12,503 nt of DNA from DASUSH01 sp050996575 (lineage in GTDB: Bacteria > Actinomycetota > Thermoleophilia > Solirubrobacterales > 70-9): positions 1 through 12,503 of the forward strand of contig JBPCRS010000097.1 of NCBI GenBank assembly GCA_050996575.1, given 5' to 3'. Made by a program: the position numbers and the translations under genes. The notes under the pieces were generated by a model. It saw nothing but the letters and a program-made list of their open reading frames with translations. It had not been told where the DNA came from and did no database searches. Every line of letters starts with the position of its first letter. The first letter of the stretch is position 1. Positions 1 through 6,290 of the stretch are shown one piece after another.

Positions 1-228
1 GCTCTGGCCCGAGACCGCCTGCGCGGCGGCGAGGGCGACGACCGCCTTCGCGGCAATTCCGGCGGCGATCGCGTCGTCGGCGGTGCCGGCGCCGACGATC
101 TCGGCGGCGGCGAGGGCGGCGACCGGCTTCGGGGTGGGGCCAGCGCCGACACCCTGCGCGGCGGCGGCGGCGGCGATCGCTGCGACGGGGGCTCCGGGCA
201 GGATCGGGTCTCGAGCTGCGAGCGTTAG
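1..228 (+). CDS. C-terminal tail of RTX-like (hemolysin-type calcium-binding repeat) protein, 5' end outside window
   Basis: Frame 1 is open from the first base to a TAG at 226-228 and gives 75 residues. It reads as about seven consecutive nonapeptides: LRGGEGDDR, LRGNSGGDR, VVGGAGADD, LGGGEGGDR, LRGGASADT, LRGGGGGDR and CDGGSGQDR. It ends in VSSCER. This is the GGxGxDxLx pattern of RTX repeats, which in this family bind calcium in a parallel beta-roll and are usually found on secreted proteins. Several repeats are degenerate: some Asp positions are Arg or Gly, so calcium binding by this tail is uncertain. No start is visible because the gene enters from the left edge, and any catalytic or adhesive domain lies upstream. 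The repeat identification is strong. Secretion and function are inferred from the family only. Confidence 0.85.
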   Translation, partial: ALARDRLRGGEGDDRLRGNSGGDRVVGGAGADDLGGGEGGDRLRGGASADTLRGGGGGDRCDGGSGQDRVSSCER

Positions 229-286
229 CTCGGGCACCCACGAACCGACAGCGCATAGGCGTTTGAGATCGGTTCCGCTTCACCCA

Positions 287-301
287 GAGCGGTTACCGCT
301 C
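287..301. terminator. possible hairpin between convergent genes
   Basis: GAGCGG-TTA-CCGCTC is a perfect 6-bp stem with a 3-base loop. It lies between the RTX gene stop (228) and the stop of the opposing NTF2-like gene (323), where a shared terminator would be expected. No T-tract follows on either strand, so it is weak as an intrinsic terminator. Nothing else is visible in 229-322. Confidence 0.25.
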
Positions 302-322
302 CTTGCCCAAGCGATAATCGGG

Positions 323-727
323 CTACTTCGAAAGCCCGGCGGCTTCGAGGGCGTCTGAGCGGTCCCAATAGCTCTGCATGAGGACGGCCTTGCCGTCGCG
401 GAGCGTCCAGAGGTGGGCCGTCGGTTTGGTCTGCACCTCCGCTCCGCTGCCCCTGCCGCGTCCTCCTTCGCGTGAGAACACGAGCACCTATTCGTCTCGA
501 GCGTCGAGGAACTCCTCGGGGAACATCCGGTAGTCCTCGAACACCTCGTTGACCTTCTCGATATGGCGCCGGACTCCGTCATGGCCGTAATGCGGCTCTG
601 CCAAGTCAGGGAACTCACGCGGGCCTCGCCACTCGATCTCGGGATCGAGGAACTCGTGGTCGAGATCCCCAAGTTCTCCCCACCGCTCGTAACTGCTGCG
701 AACGATCTCGACGTTCTCCTGCGACAT
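323..727 (-). pseudogene. NTF2/SnoaL-like family protein interrupted by an in-frame TAG
   Basis: The ATG at 727 starts a frame beginning MSQENVEIVRSSYERW. It runs to a TAG at 488-490 (79 residues), then continues in the same frame through VLVFSREGGRGRGSG, HLWTLRDGKAVLMQSYWDR and SDALEAAGLSK to a TAG at 323-325. The downstream part is clearly the normal second half of a SnoaL-like alpha+beta barrel, so the full gene would be 134 codons plus stop with codon 80 mutated. The next gene on the same strand has the same start (MSEENV) and the same end (EALEAAGLKK), so the two look like a tandem duplication. Only 3 bases separate them. Proteins of this family are small pocket proteins with varied roles (isomerase, hydrolase, ligand binding), and no catalytic residues can be assigned here. 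The lesion could be a true nonsense mutation or a base error. Confidence 0.75.
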
Positions 728-730
728 CGC

Positions 731-1141
731 CTACTTCTTGAGCCCGGCGGCTTCGAGGGCTTCCTGAAGCGTGGGGTAAACGCGAATCCGCCTGATCTTG
801 CCGCCCGCGAACTCGTAGATGGTTCCGACGGTGAACCCCTCGTCCGCCGTCGCGGCGACCTGGCTCGATCGCCCGCTCGCGGTCCAGCGGTCGACGGAAA
901 GAACGCGGTCGGGGCCGACAGCCTCCAGGCGCACGACTTCCTTCGAGTGGTCGGGAGCAGAATCCTTGACGTCGTCGAAGAAGCGCCGGATTCCTTCGGC
1001 GCCTACATACGGGCCCTCGAGCGCGGACAGAAGCGACCACAGCTCAATGTCTTCCGTACAGCCTGCGAGGTAGCCCTCCAGGTCCCGTTCGTTCAAAGCG
1101 ACCAGATGCGTCCGCACGGTATTGACGTTCTCCTCCGACAT
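731..1141 (-). CDS. NTF2/SnoaL-like family protein
   Basis: This gives 136 residues, typical of a single-domain SnoaL-like/NTF2-like protein. The order is: N-terminal helix MSEENVNTVRTHLVALNERD; the W-containing segment EDIELWSLLSALEGPYVG; helix GIRRFFDDVKD; then the beta strands RVLSVDRWTASG, GTIYEFAGGKIRRIRVY and a terminal EALEAAGLKK. The ATG at 1141 is preferred over an upstream in-frame start because MSEENV matches the MSQENV start of the neighbouring paralogue. No strong Shine-Dalgarno sequence is visible before it. It is the first gene of a two-gene minus-strand unit, with its broken paralogue 3 bases downstream. Substrate and role cannot be assigned. Members of this family often occur in multiple copies in soil actinobacteria. 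Confidence 0.8.
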   Translation of the reverse strand: MSEENVNTVRTHLVALNERDLEGYLAGCTEDIELWSLLSALEGPYVGAEGIRRFFDDVKDSAPDHSKEVVRLEAVGPDRVLSVDRWTASGRSSQVAATADEGFTVGTIYEFAGGKIRRIRVYPTLQEALEAAGLKK

Positions 1142-1212
1142 CGCCCGCGCAGTATCGCGCTCTGGCCTGGGCCGGTGGCACACCTCAGGTACCACGGACA
1201 GACGGCTCGTGG

Positions 1213-1412
1213 TTACGCCGCCAGGCGTGAACGCTCAACGATCCGTGGGTGGTAGCGAGGGACGAATCGGGCCACCTATCGGATCTCGCTACCACTCGTG
1301 GATTCCATGACCGTCAACGACTCGGGAATTCGCCGAGCTACCTGAGGATTCGGAGATGTCGACGAATCCACTCGAATGCACGCCGTGGCCTCGGAGAGTT
1401 AGGCGGCGTGCA
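1213..1412 (+). ncRNA. candidate structured RNA (stem-loop cluster)
   Basis: Four main stems are visible. TTACGCC (1213-1219) pairs with GGCGTGA (1224-1230). Bases 1240-1260 pair with 1284-1304 without interruption over 21 positions. GGATTCG (1346-1352) pairs with CGAATCC (1363-1369). TGCACGCCG (1377-1385) pairs with CGGCGTGCA (1404-1412). In the long stem every non-Watson-Crick position is a G:U pair if the plus strand is transcribed and would be C:A on the minus strand, which points to plus-strand RNA. No known RNA family is recognised and no promoter is evident, so it may instead be a DNA-level palindrome. Confidence 0.35.
1240..1304. repeat. long inverted repeat, 21-bp arms
   Basis: The arms at 1240-1260 and 1284-1304 are separated by 23 bases. 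Sixteen positions are Watson-Crick complements and five are G/T. The core GGTAGCGAG (1251-1259) and CTCGCTACC (1285-1293) is perfect. It lies about 100 bases upstream of the NTF2-like start. It could be an RNA stem, a remnant of a small palindromic element, or a protein-binding site. Confidence 0.8.
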
Positions 1413-1578
1413 GCTACCCCGACAGCCCGGCGGCTCGATTTGAGGAGGGCATGTACGGGGACGAGCTATCGGACTGATGCCGCCCTTCGACTTCGGTCGA
1501 TCCGAACCAATCAGCAGCGGGTGAGCGTTGACGTGCGCCGCCCTTTGCTGAGAGGAACTCGTGATCCGCGCTGCTGGT

Positions 1579-1595
1579 TGTCGCGCAAAGCGACA
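1579..1595 (-). terminator. possible terminator hairpin of the HNH gene
   Basis: TGTCGC-GCAAA-GCGACA forms a perfect 6-bp stem, 18 bases past the HNH gene stop on the minus strand. There is no T-tract after it, so it is only a weak candidate. Confidence 0.25.
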
Positions 1596-1613
1596 CCCAC
1601 CGCCGAACCCGGA

Positions 1614-2060
1614 CTAGGACACGTAGGCCTTGCGCACCATGGCGGCCGTCCATTGTTTCGTACCGTGGGCCGGGGGGACACGCTTTCTGTCCAGGGTCTC
1701 GGCGATCTCGGCGAGGTACTTGCCTTTCGCGAGCAGCGTCCGAATCTGCTTCCGCCATTCATAGTCCCGCTTGTTGCAATAGATGTGGGCAAGTCGAACG
1801 TTCTCGGGGCGGAGGTGCCCGCCGGCCGACTTGAGGACCGGGTAGTGGTCGGGCGAGGGGGCCCACTTGGTGCGTGGCGTCGTGACCTGATCGAACTCGC
1901 CGCGCCCCTTGTGCTGGTAGCACTGCGGCATCTCGCACTTCAGGGCGAGGAGCTGGCCGCGCTCGGCCATCTGCACGAGGACACCCTTCACACCAAGCTC
2001 GCGGAGCTGGTCCGCGACTGAGCTATCCGCGCTGCCGGCGCCAGCTGCTGCCTTCGCCAT
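1614..2060 (-). CDS. small HNH-family endonuclease with recombinase-like C-terminus
   Basis: This encodes 148 residues. The ATG at 2060 is chosen because GAAGGG lies a few bases upstream. In-frame starts further up would precede this good ribosome-binding site. Residues 42-47 (CEMPQC) supply two cysteines. Residues 70-97 read PDHYPVLKSAGG, then ENVRLAHIYCNK, matching the HNH pattern with D71-H72, N87, H92 and C95-N96. HNH domains use a beta-beta-alpha metal finger to cut DNA. The last 40 residues (LAEIAETLDRKRVPP, then KQWTAAMVRKAYV) resemble the helical segment in large serine recombinases that follows 'A..LN..GI...G..W....V'. The gene is divergent from the replication-relaxation gene, with a 164-base gap. 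Homing, restriction or element-associated roles are all possible, and the target is unknown. Confidence 0.7.
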   Translation of the reverse strand: MAKAAAGAGSADSSVADQLRELGVKGVLVQMAERGQLLALKCEMPQCYQHKGRGEFDQVTTPRTKWAPSPDHYPVLKSAGGHLRPENVRLAHIYCNKRDYEWRKQIRTLLAKGKYLAEIAETLDRKRVPPAHGTKQWTAAMVRKAYVS

Positions 2061-2192
2061 CGAGTCACCCTTCTCGTGTAGTCGCCCTGGAGCGTCGCTT
2101 CGGCGACTGACGACGTCGCCACCCAAACCTTCGCCCGTCCAGTATCCCCCAAGCGCAGAAAAACTTGCGGATCGCGCGGGACAAATCGGGGT

Positions 2193-2213
2193 CTCACCGC
2201 ACTAGGGGGTGAG
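2193..2213. promoter_or_regulatory. inverted repeat in divergent promoter region
   Basis: CTCACC (2193-2198) and GGTGAG (2208-2213) form a perfect 6-bp dyad with a 9-base centre, 11 bases before the start at 2225. It could be an operator or a leader hairpin overlapping the ribosome-binding region. The rest of 2061-2224 carries the HNH ribosome-binding site. I see no convincing -35/-10 pair there. Confidence 0.3.
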
Positions 2214-2224
2214 TAGGTCTTTGG

Positions 2225-2875
2225 ATGAACGAACGACTTCGAGAAACGGTGGCCCTGTGCGCGGCGATGCCGCGGAGGATCGAGGACCTCGCGGCGGCGA
2301 TGGGCTTGCGCCGGGCGATGGCCTATCGCCACGTCGCGCGGGGGATCGAGCTCGGCGTGCTGCAACGCTACGCGCCGCTTCGCGGCGAGGCGGGCCTGAT
2401 CCTCGCCAGCCGGGAAGGCCATCGCTGGTGTGGATCGGGGCTCGAGGTCGTGGCTCTAAACCCGGCGCTCGTCGTTCATTGGGGGGCCTGCTCGCGGCTC
2501 GCGCTGCGCCTCGAGTCGGAGTTCCCGGGCGCGCGCGTGATCTCGGATGCCGAGCTTCGCTTCGAGGAGGCCTTGAGCGGTCGCGAGATCGCGAGCGCGA
2601 AGGTCGGCGAGCGCGAGGACGGCTCGGCGCGGCTGCATCGGCCCGACCTGGTCGTTGTCAACGGTGATCGGCCGCTGGCGATCGAGGTCGAGCTCTCGCC
2701 GAAGGCGCCGATCCGCCTGCAGCAGATCATGGGCGGCTGGCGCAAGGCGGGGTGCGTCGAGGGCGTTCGCTACTACGTCTCGGCGGGGAAGACGCGGCGG
2801 GCGGTCGAGCGCGCGGTGAGGAACGCGTACGCAGAGGAGCGGGTCGAGTTGATCGAGCTCGGGATGCCGAAGTGA
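2225..2875 (+). CDS. replication-relaxation family protein (winged helix plus nuclease-like fold)
   Basis: The product is 216 residues from an ATG. Residues 1-50 look like a winged helix-turn-helix: RRIEDLAAAMGLRRAMAYRHVARGIELGVLQR. A second part holds HRPDLVVVNGDRPLAIEVELSPK (about 138-160), with P140-D141 followed by E154-V-E156 and K160. This resembles a PD-(D/E)XK-type nuclease core and is the arrangement seen in proteins annotated as replication-relaxation (Replic_Relax). Those proteins are encoded on actinobacterial plasmids and integrated elements, often beside a TraG-like ATPase, as here. The stop TGA overlaps the GTG start of the ATPase gene (GTGA), so the two are probably translationally coupled. 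Whether it cuts DNA, binds an origin or regulates the element is not known from sequence. The family call is by pattern, not by a search. Confidence 0.7.
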   Translation: MNERLRETVALCAAMPRRIEDLAAAMGLRRAMAYRHVARGIELGVLQRYAPLRGEAGLILASREGHRWCGSGLEVVALNPALVVHWGACSRLALRLESEFPGARVISDAELRFEEALSGREIASAKVGEREDGSARLHRPDLVVVNGDRPLAIEVELSPKAPIRLQQIMGGWRKAGCVEGVRYYVSAGKTRRAVERAVRNAYAEERVELIELGMPK

Positions 2876-4503
2876 AGGCTCCGAGCGAAAAAGGCAAGCG
2901 AGACGCGGTCAACTTGGACTTCGAGGAGATGCTTCCCGCCTTGACCTGGCTCGGCGAGGTTGCAGCGACGCTGTGCGCCGGCGCGGCCTTTGCTCTGCTC
3001 CTGAGGTTGAGCGGAGGGAAGTGGACCTGGGCGCCGCTGGGGGCGAGCGCGGCGGCGGGCATCGGCTTGCTCGCTGGATTGGAGCCCCTCCCGCTGCCGG
3101 TCGGCTTCGTGCTCTCCTCGAGCGTGGTGGCGTTCGCGGCAAGTTGGCGGGCGCCCTCGCGCGGCGGTGCCAAGCGCGAGCGCGAGCGGGCTCGAGTGGG
3201 TCCGATCAAGGTCATCCACCGCGCCCTCGTGTTGCGCTACAGGCGAAGCCGGCGCGTGCGGGGGGATCGGCTCGCCTTGGGCAGGACCGCTGAGCTCGGA
3301 CTGGTCGAGATCCCCTTCGGCGGGGAGCGGGGATGCCACGGGCTCGTCCTCGGAGCGACCGACTCGGGCAAGACCGTCACCGCAGCGGCGATCGCACAGG
3401 CAACGGTGAGAGCGGGCAACGCAGTGATCGCGATCGACCCGAAGGGCGACCGCGATCTCGAATCGCTTCTCGCCGGCGAGGCCGAGCTGGCGGGGGTGCC
3501 GTTCTGGGCCTGGTCGCCGAGCGGTCCGTGCGCCTACAACGTCGCCCGTCGGGGCGGGCCCTCTGAGGTCGCCGACAAGGTTCTCTCCGGGCACGACTGG
3601 TCCGAGCCGCACTATCTCTCAATCGCGCTCCGCTTCGTTCAGCGCGAGGTGGAGGTGCTGAATGCATGCGGGATCGACGTCACCCTCGGCTCGCTCGCCC
3701 GCTACATGCACTCGGAGCGGCTCGAGAGCCTCGCGGGGCGAAGCGGCCGCGCGACCGAGGAGCGGGTCGAGTTGCTCACCAAGGATCTGCCGAAACGGAT
3801 GCTCGACGATCTCGCCGGCGCGCGAAGTCGTGTGGCGCTGCTTGCCGAATCCGAGTTCGGAGCGTGGCTCGGATGTGGCGAGGAGTCGGCGCAAGAGATC
3901 GATCTCGCTTCGGTGATCAGATCACGGGGCGTCGCCTACTTTCGGCTCGAGTCGGACCGCTACGAGCAGCTGGGGCGGCTGCTGGCGACTTCGTTGATCG
4001 TCGATCTGGTCACGCTTTCGGCAGACCTTCAAGGCGGGCGCCTGCGGGCGCTGTTGATGATCGACGAGTTCGCCTCGATCGCGGCGGACCAAGTTTCGCG
4101 GCTGTTCGCGACGGCGCGGGGCGCCGGTCTTTCGGCGCTCCTGATCTCGCAGGGGATGGCCGACCTGAGGGCGGCGAGTGACAACGGTGCGGCGGAGACG
4201 CTGGCGGCGCAGGTGGTTCAGAACGTTGCATACGTGCTCGCCCACCGCCAGACCGATCCGGACGCGCGCGAGTTTCTCGCGCGGATCTCGGGCACCTACG
4301 AGACGTGGGCTCTCGCGGAGCAGGTCGAAGGCGAGGTCTTGAAGAGGAGGACGGGCGACGGTTCGCGCTTTCCGACTCACGAGTTCCAGGTCCATCCGAA
4401 TGAGTTCAAGACGTTGGGCCAGGGTTCGGCGATCGTGATCGAGGCGGGACGCGAGAGGAGCTCGGAGCGAGTTCGGGTGTGGGCGCCGCAGCGCAGGGAC
4501 TGA
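2872..4503 (+). CDS. VirD4/TraG-type conjugative coupling ATPase (T4CP-like)
   Basis: The product is 543 residues. The GTG at 2872 is chosen because it overlaps the upstream stop as GTGA. The ATG at 2929 has GAGGAG directly abutting it, too close to serve as a ribosome-binding site. Residues 20-46 and about 55-90 are hydrophobic and form two to three membrane segments. A Walker A motif GATDSGKT lies at 161-168, followed by AVIAIDPKGD. Walker B LLMIDEF is at 394-400, then ARGAGLSALLISQGMADLR, and later NVAYVLAHRQTDPDAREFL. This is the layout of VirD4/TraG/TcpA-like hexameric ATPases, which sit in the inner membrane and pump DNA or nucleoprotein into a transfer channel. No relaxase or channel genes are visible nearby. 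The element may therefore borrow a machine, use FtsK-like double-strand transfer, or be decayed. Confidence 0.85.
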   Translation: MKAPSEKGKRDAVNLDFEEMLPALTWLGEVAATLCAGAAFALLLRLSGGKWTWAPLGASAAAGIGLLAGLEPLPLPVGFVLSSSVVAFAASWRAPSRGGAKRERERARVGPIKVIHRALVLRYRRSRRVRGDRLALGRTAELGLVEIPFGGERGCHGLVLGATDSGKTVTAAAIAQATVRAGNAVIAIDPKGDRDLESLLAGEAELAGVPFWAWSPSGPCAYNVARRGGPSEVADKVLSGHDWSEPHYLSIALRFVQREVEVLNACGIDVTLGSLARYMHSERLESLAGRSGRATEERVELLTKDLPKRMLDDLAGARSRVALLAESEFGAWLGCGEESAQEIDLASVIRSRGVAYFRLESDRYEQLGRLLATSLIVDLVTLSADLQGGRLRALLMIDEFASIAADQVSRLFATARGAGLSALLISQGMADLRAASDNGAAETLAAQVVQNVAYVLAHRQTDPDAREFLARISGTYETWALAEQVEGEVLKRRTGDGSRFPTHEFQVHPNEFKTLGQGSAIVIEAGRERSSERVRVWAPQRRD

Positions 4504-4505
4504 CC

Positions 4506-4772
4506 ATGAGCGCTCGAGATCACAGCGAGGATGATGGCCAAGGCCCGGATGCCGCGCGGATCAACTTCGAGCGCACGCTCTCGCAGGTTCTAGCCGAGCG
4601 CTTCGGCGCCGTCCCGGGGAAACTCGAACGCCTTGACGCTCCAGCGCTGCCCTCGGACGGGGAGCTCGAGCCCGCTCCCGTGGCCGCAGACGAACGCGCG
4701 CGCCGCAATCGGAACCGATCCCCCCGATTTCGCTCCGCCCGCGCGGCGAACAAACACCGCGTCGAAGGCTGA
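4506..4772 (+). CDS. small hypothetical protein, doubtful 3' half
   Basis: An ATG two bases after the ATPase stop opens an 88-residue frame. The first 33 residues (MSARDHSEDDGQGPDAARIN, then FERTLSQVLAERFG) look like a genuine acidic protein with an amphipathic helix. From 4590 onward the frame runs antisense to the recombinase 3' end and becomes proline/arginine-rich, as expected of a shadow. The recombinase C-terminus matches its family in this stretch, so the overlap of 183 bases is real only if both genes are genuine. The small gene may have been truncated when the recombinase arrived. No function can be proposed. Confidence 0.4.
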   Translation: MSARDHSEDDGQGPDAARINFERTLSQVLAERFGAVPGKLERLDAPALPSDGELEPAPVAADERARRNRNRSPRFRSARAANKHRVEG

Positions 4773-6089
4773 GGAGAGAAGCTTTCGCTGCTCATAGAGC
4801 GACAGGTCGGGCCAAAGTTGCGAAAGGTCTACGTCGGGAATGGCCGTCGCCTCGGCTTCGACTCGCAAGTCGGCGAGCTGATCGCGGGCCTCCTCGAGCG
4901 CAAGGCGGCGCTTTTCGACCATTCGGACGAACGCATCGGACTTCGCCCCGCCGAGGGCGGCGACGAGGTCTTGATCGAGAGCCGCGTCGAGCTCGTTCTC
5001 GGCGGCGCGGACTTGGGTCTCGGCGGACTGCAGCGCATCGCCAGAGTTGAACTCGCCGGCACGATAATCGCCGATCCATTTCCAAAAGGCGCTGAGGACG
5101 AACGGTTCGATCACGCTGGACTTGACCGAAGCCGGGGAGGGGCAGCGTCCCGCGACCTCTCTGCGAGAGGCTTTGCAGCGGTACTCGGTGAAGGGTTTGC
5201 CGTGTCGGGTGGTGCCCTGATTGAGCTTCATCGCGTAGCGACACCCGGCGCATCGCAAAACCCCAGAGAGAAGGCCCGACGCGCGGCCGCTACGAGCTGG
5301 TGCCACGCCTCGGAGCTTGTTCGCAGCCTCGAACTCGGCGACCGAGACAAGCGGTGGGTGGGCCGCTTTCTTGACGACATCCTTGCCCGCACGCGCCTCG
5401 CCGAGGTAGACGCGGTTTGCAATCACCGATCGGATCGTGTTCACCGACCAGTTCTCGTTGCCCCAAGGGGTGAGGACGCCCTGGGCGCTGAACCATTCGG
5501 CGAGTACGCCCCAGGAGTCGCCGCCGATCCGCCGACGGAAGAGTTCGGTCACCAGGGGCGCAAACTCGGAATCTACCTCGAGCGTGCGATCGTCTCGGCG
5601 CGAGTAGCCGCTGGGTGTCTGGCCGGAGACGTGAACGCCACGCTCAACCGCGGCGAGCCGAGCCGTATCCCAGTTGTCGCGGATACGCCCGAGCTCCCAT
5701 TCTGCGATTGCCCCCAGGATGTCGGCGATCAGCCTGCCGGTCGGCCCACTGGTGTCGATTCCCTCCTCCACTGTGAAGAGGGCGGCATCGGCAGCCCGCA
5801 AGCGATCGATCAGCCCAGCCAGATGGACAACGGAGCGACCGAAGCGATCGAGCTTGGCGACGACAACGCCCTTCGTGTCGCCGGCCTCGACTCGCTCCAT
5901 GATCCGCGTCAGACCTGGCCTTTCGAGGCGCGAGCCTGGCTGGTCGAGGTCCTCGTGCCAGGCCACGATCGTGTGGCGTCCGGCCTTCGCCCAAGCTGCG
6001 ATCCGCTCGCGTTGGACGCCGGGGCTGATGAAGGAGTCACCTTCCCTGCCGGCCCCTCGGCTGACTCGGATGTAGGCGTCTAGTCTCAT
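4590..6089 (-). CDS. large serine recombinase (resolvase/invertase family site-specific recombinase)
   Basis: The protein is 499 residues. The frame is open far upstream, but the ATG at 6089 is chosen because MRLDAYIRVS is the standard N-terminus and GGGACGGGA precedes it. S10 in YIRVS is the expected nucleophile with R8 nearby, and KLDRFGRS (79-86) is the conserved Arg motif. The recombinase domain spans about 155-260 (GYSRRDDRTLE, then WSVNTIRSVIANRVYLGEAR). A zinc ribbon has C280-x2-C283, C305 and C316. A coiled coil lies at about 355-430. The tail ends DLSLYEQRKLLSSAFDAVFVRR, then LPVRGQRWSVKAFEFP, which is family-like. Large serine recombinases cut two att sites and exchange strands through a phosphoserine intermediate to insert or excise elements. 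It is the likely integrase of the segment. Confidence 0.92.
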   Translation of the reverse strand: MRLDAYIRVSRGAGREGDSFISPGVQRERIAAWAKAGRHTIVAWHEDLDQPGSRLERPGLTRIMERVEAGDTKGVVVAKLDRFGRSVVHLAGLIDRLRAADAALFTVEEGIDTSGPTGRLIADILGAIAEWELGRIRDNWDTARLAAVERGVHVSGQTPSGYSRRDDRTLEVDSEFAPLVTELFRRRIGGDSWGVLAEWFSAQGVLTPWGNENWSVNTIRSVIANRVYLGEARAGKDVVKKAAHPPLVSVAEFEAANKLRGVAPARSGRASGLLSGVLRCAGCRYAMKLNQGTTRHGKPFTEYRCKASRREVAGRCPSPASVKSSVIEPFVLSAFWKWIGDYRAGEFNSGDALQSAETQVRAAENELDAALDQDLVAALGGAKSDAFVRMVEKRRLALEEARDQLADLRVEAEATAIPDVDLSQLWPDLSLYEQRKLLSSAFDAVFVRRAGGAKSGGSVPIAARAFVCGHGSGLELPVRGQRWSVKAFEFPRDGAEALG

Positions 6090-6090
6090 T

Positions 6091-6141
6091 CTCGGTCCCG
6101 TCCCTAGCGTACCATGTCTCAACGGCCAGCAGGGGACCGAG
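6091..6141. promoter_or_regulatory. dyad upstream of recombinase: att-like site or operator
   Basis: CTCGGTCCC (6091-6099) and GGGACCGAG (6133-6141) are perfect 9-bp inverted arms around 33 bases, with further symmetric matches inward (CGT at 6108-6110 against ACG at 6122-6124). The total of 51 bases and the position one base before the recombinase ATG match where serine-integrase att sites usually lie. Because it overlaps the ribosome-binding region it could instead be an operator. No matching site was found at the other end of the segment by eye. Confidence 0.35.
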
Positions 6142-6201
6142 CTCGCCGAGCTGATCGTGACCAAGATCAAGTCAGCGGTGAACGCGATCTCGTTCAAGTA
6201 G
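6112..6201 (+). pseudogene. possible 3' remnant of an interrupted gene
   Basis: Plus-strand frame 1 reads CLNGQQGTELAELIVTK then IKSAVNAISFK and ends in TAG at 6199-6201. It has balanced codons and a protein-like helical pattern, unlike the arginine-rich shadows around it. There is no credible start of its own, and going leftward it runs into the recombinase promoter region. The simplest reading is the C-terminal end of a host gene cut off by insertion of the element. The parent protein is not recognised. It is short, so chance cannot be excluded. Confidence 0.3.
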
Positions 6202-6290
6202 GCGAGATCGGCCCGCCTCGCCGCCCGCCCCGACCCGGTGCCGTTTGTGCCTCGGGAGAGCGGGCGGCGGTGGTTGGACTCGCGAAACCG

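Larger units (their letters stand above)
1142..1613. other. non-coding stretch rich in stem-loops
   Basis: I see no convincing gene in these 472 bases. The open frames here are arginine/serine-rich and lack start signals. What it holds are inverted repeats: 1213-1230 (7 pairs), 1240-1304 (21 pairs), 1321-1337 (5 pairs), 1346-1369 (7 pairs), 1377-1412 (9 pairs), 1487-1500 (5 pairs closed by TTCG) and 1579-1595 (6 pairs). It separates the NTF2-like genes from the HNH gene and probably contains the left end of the accessory segment. Confidence 0.6.

Noticed and set aside
1414..1758. Minus-strand open frame overlapping the end of the HNH gene
   Set aside because: It overlaps the HNH coding region out of frame, is Arg/Ser-rich, and shows no start signal or domain.
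1213..2060. HEARO/IscB-type system (structured RNA beside an HNH gene)
   Set aside because: The HNH protein has only 148 residues with no RuvC part or arginine-rich bridge. The structured region favours the opposite strand and lies downstream of the gene.
4818..6083. 421-codon open frame on the plus strand
   Set aside because: It is antisense to the serine recombinase, whose motifs are plain. The translation has no recognisable domain, and long shadow frames are expected at this GC.
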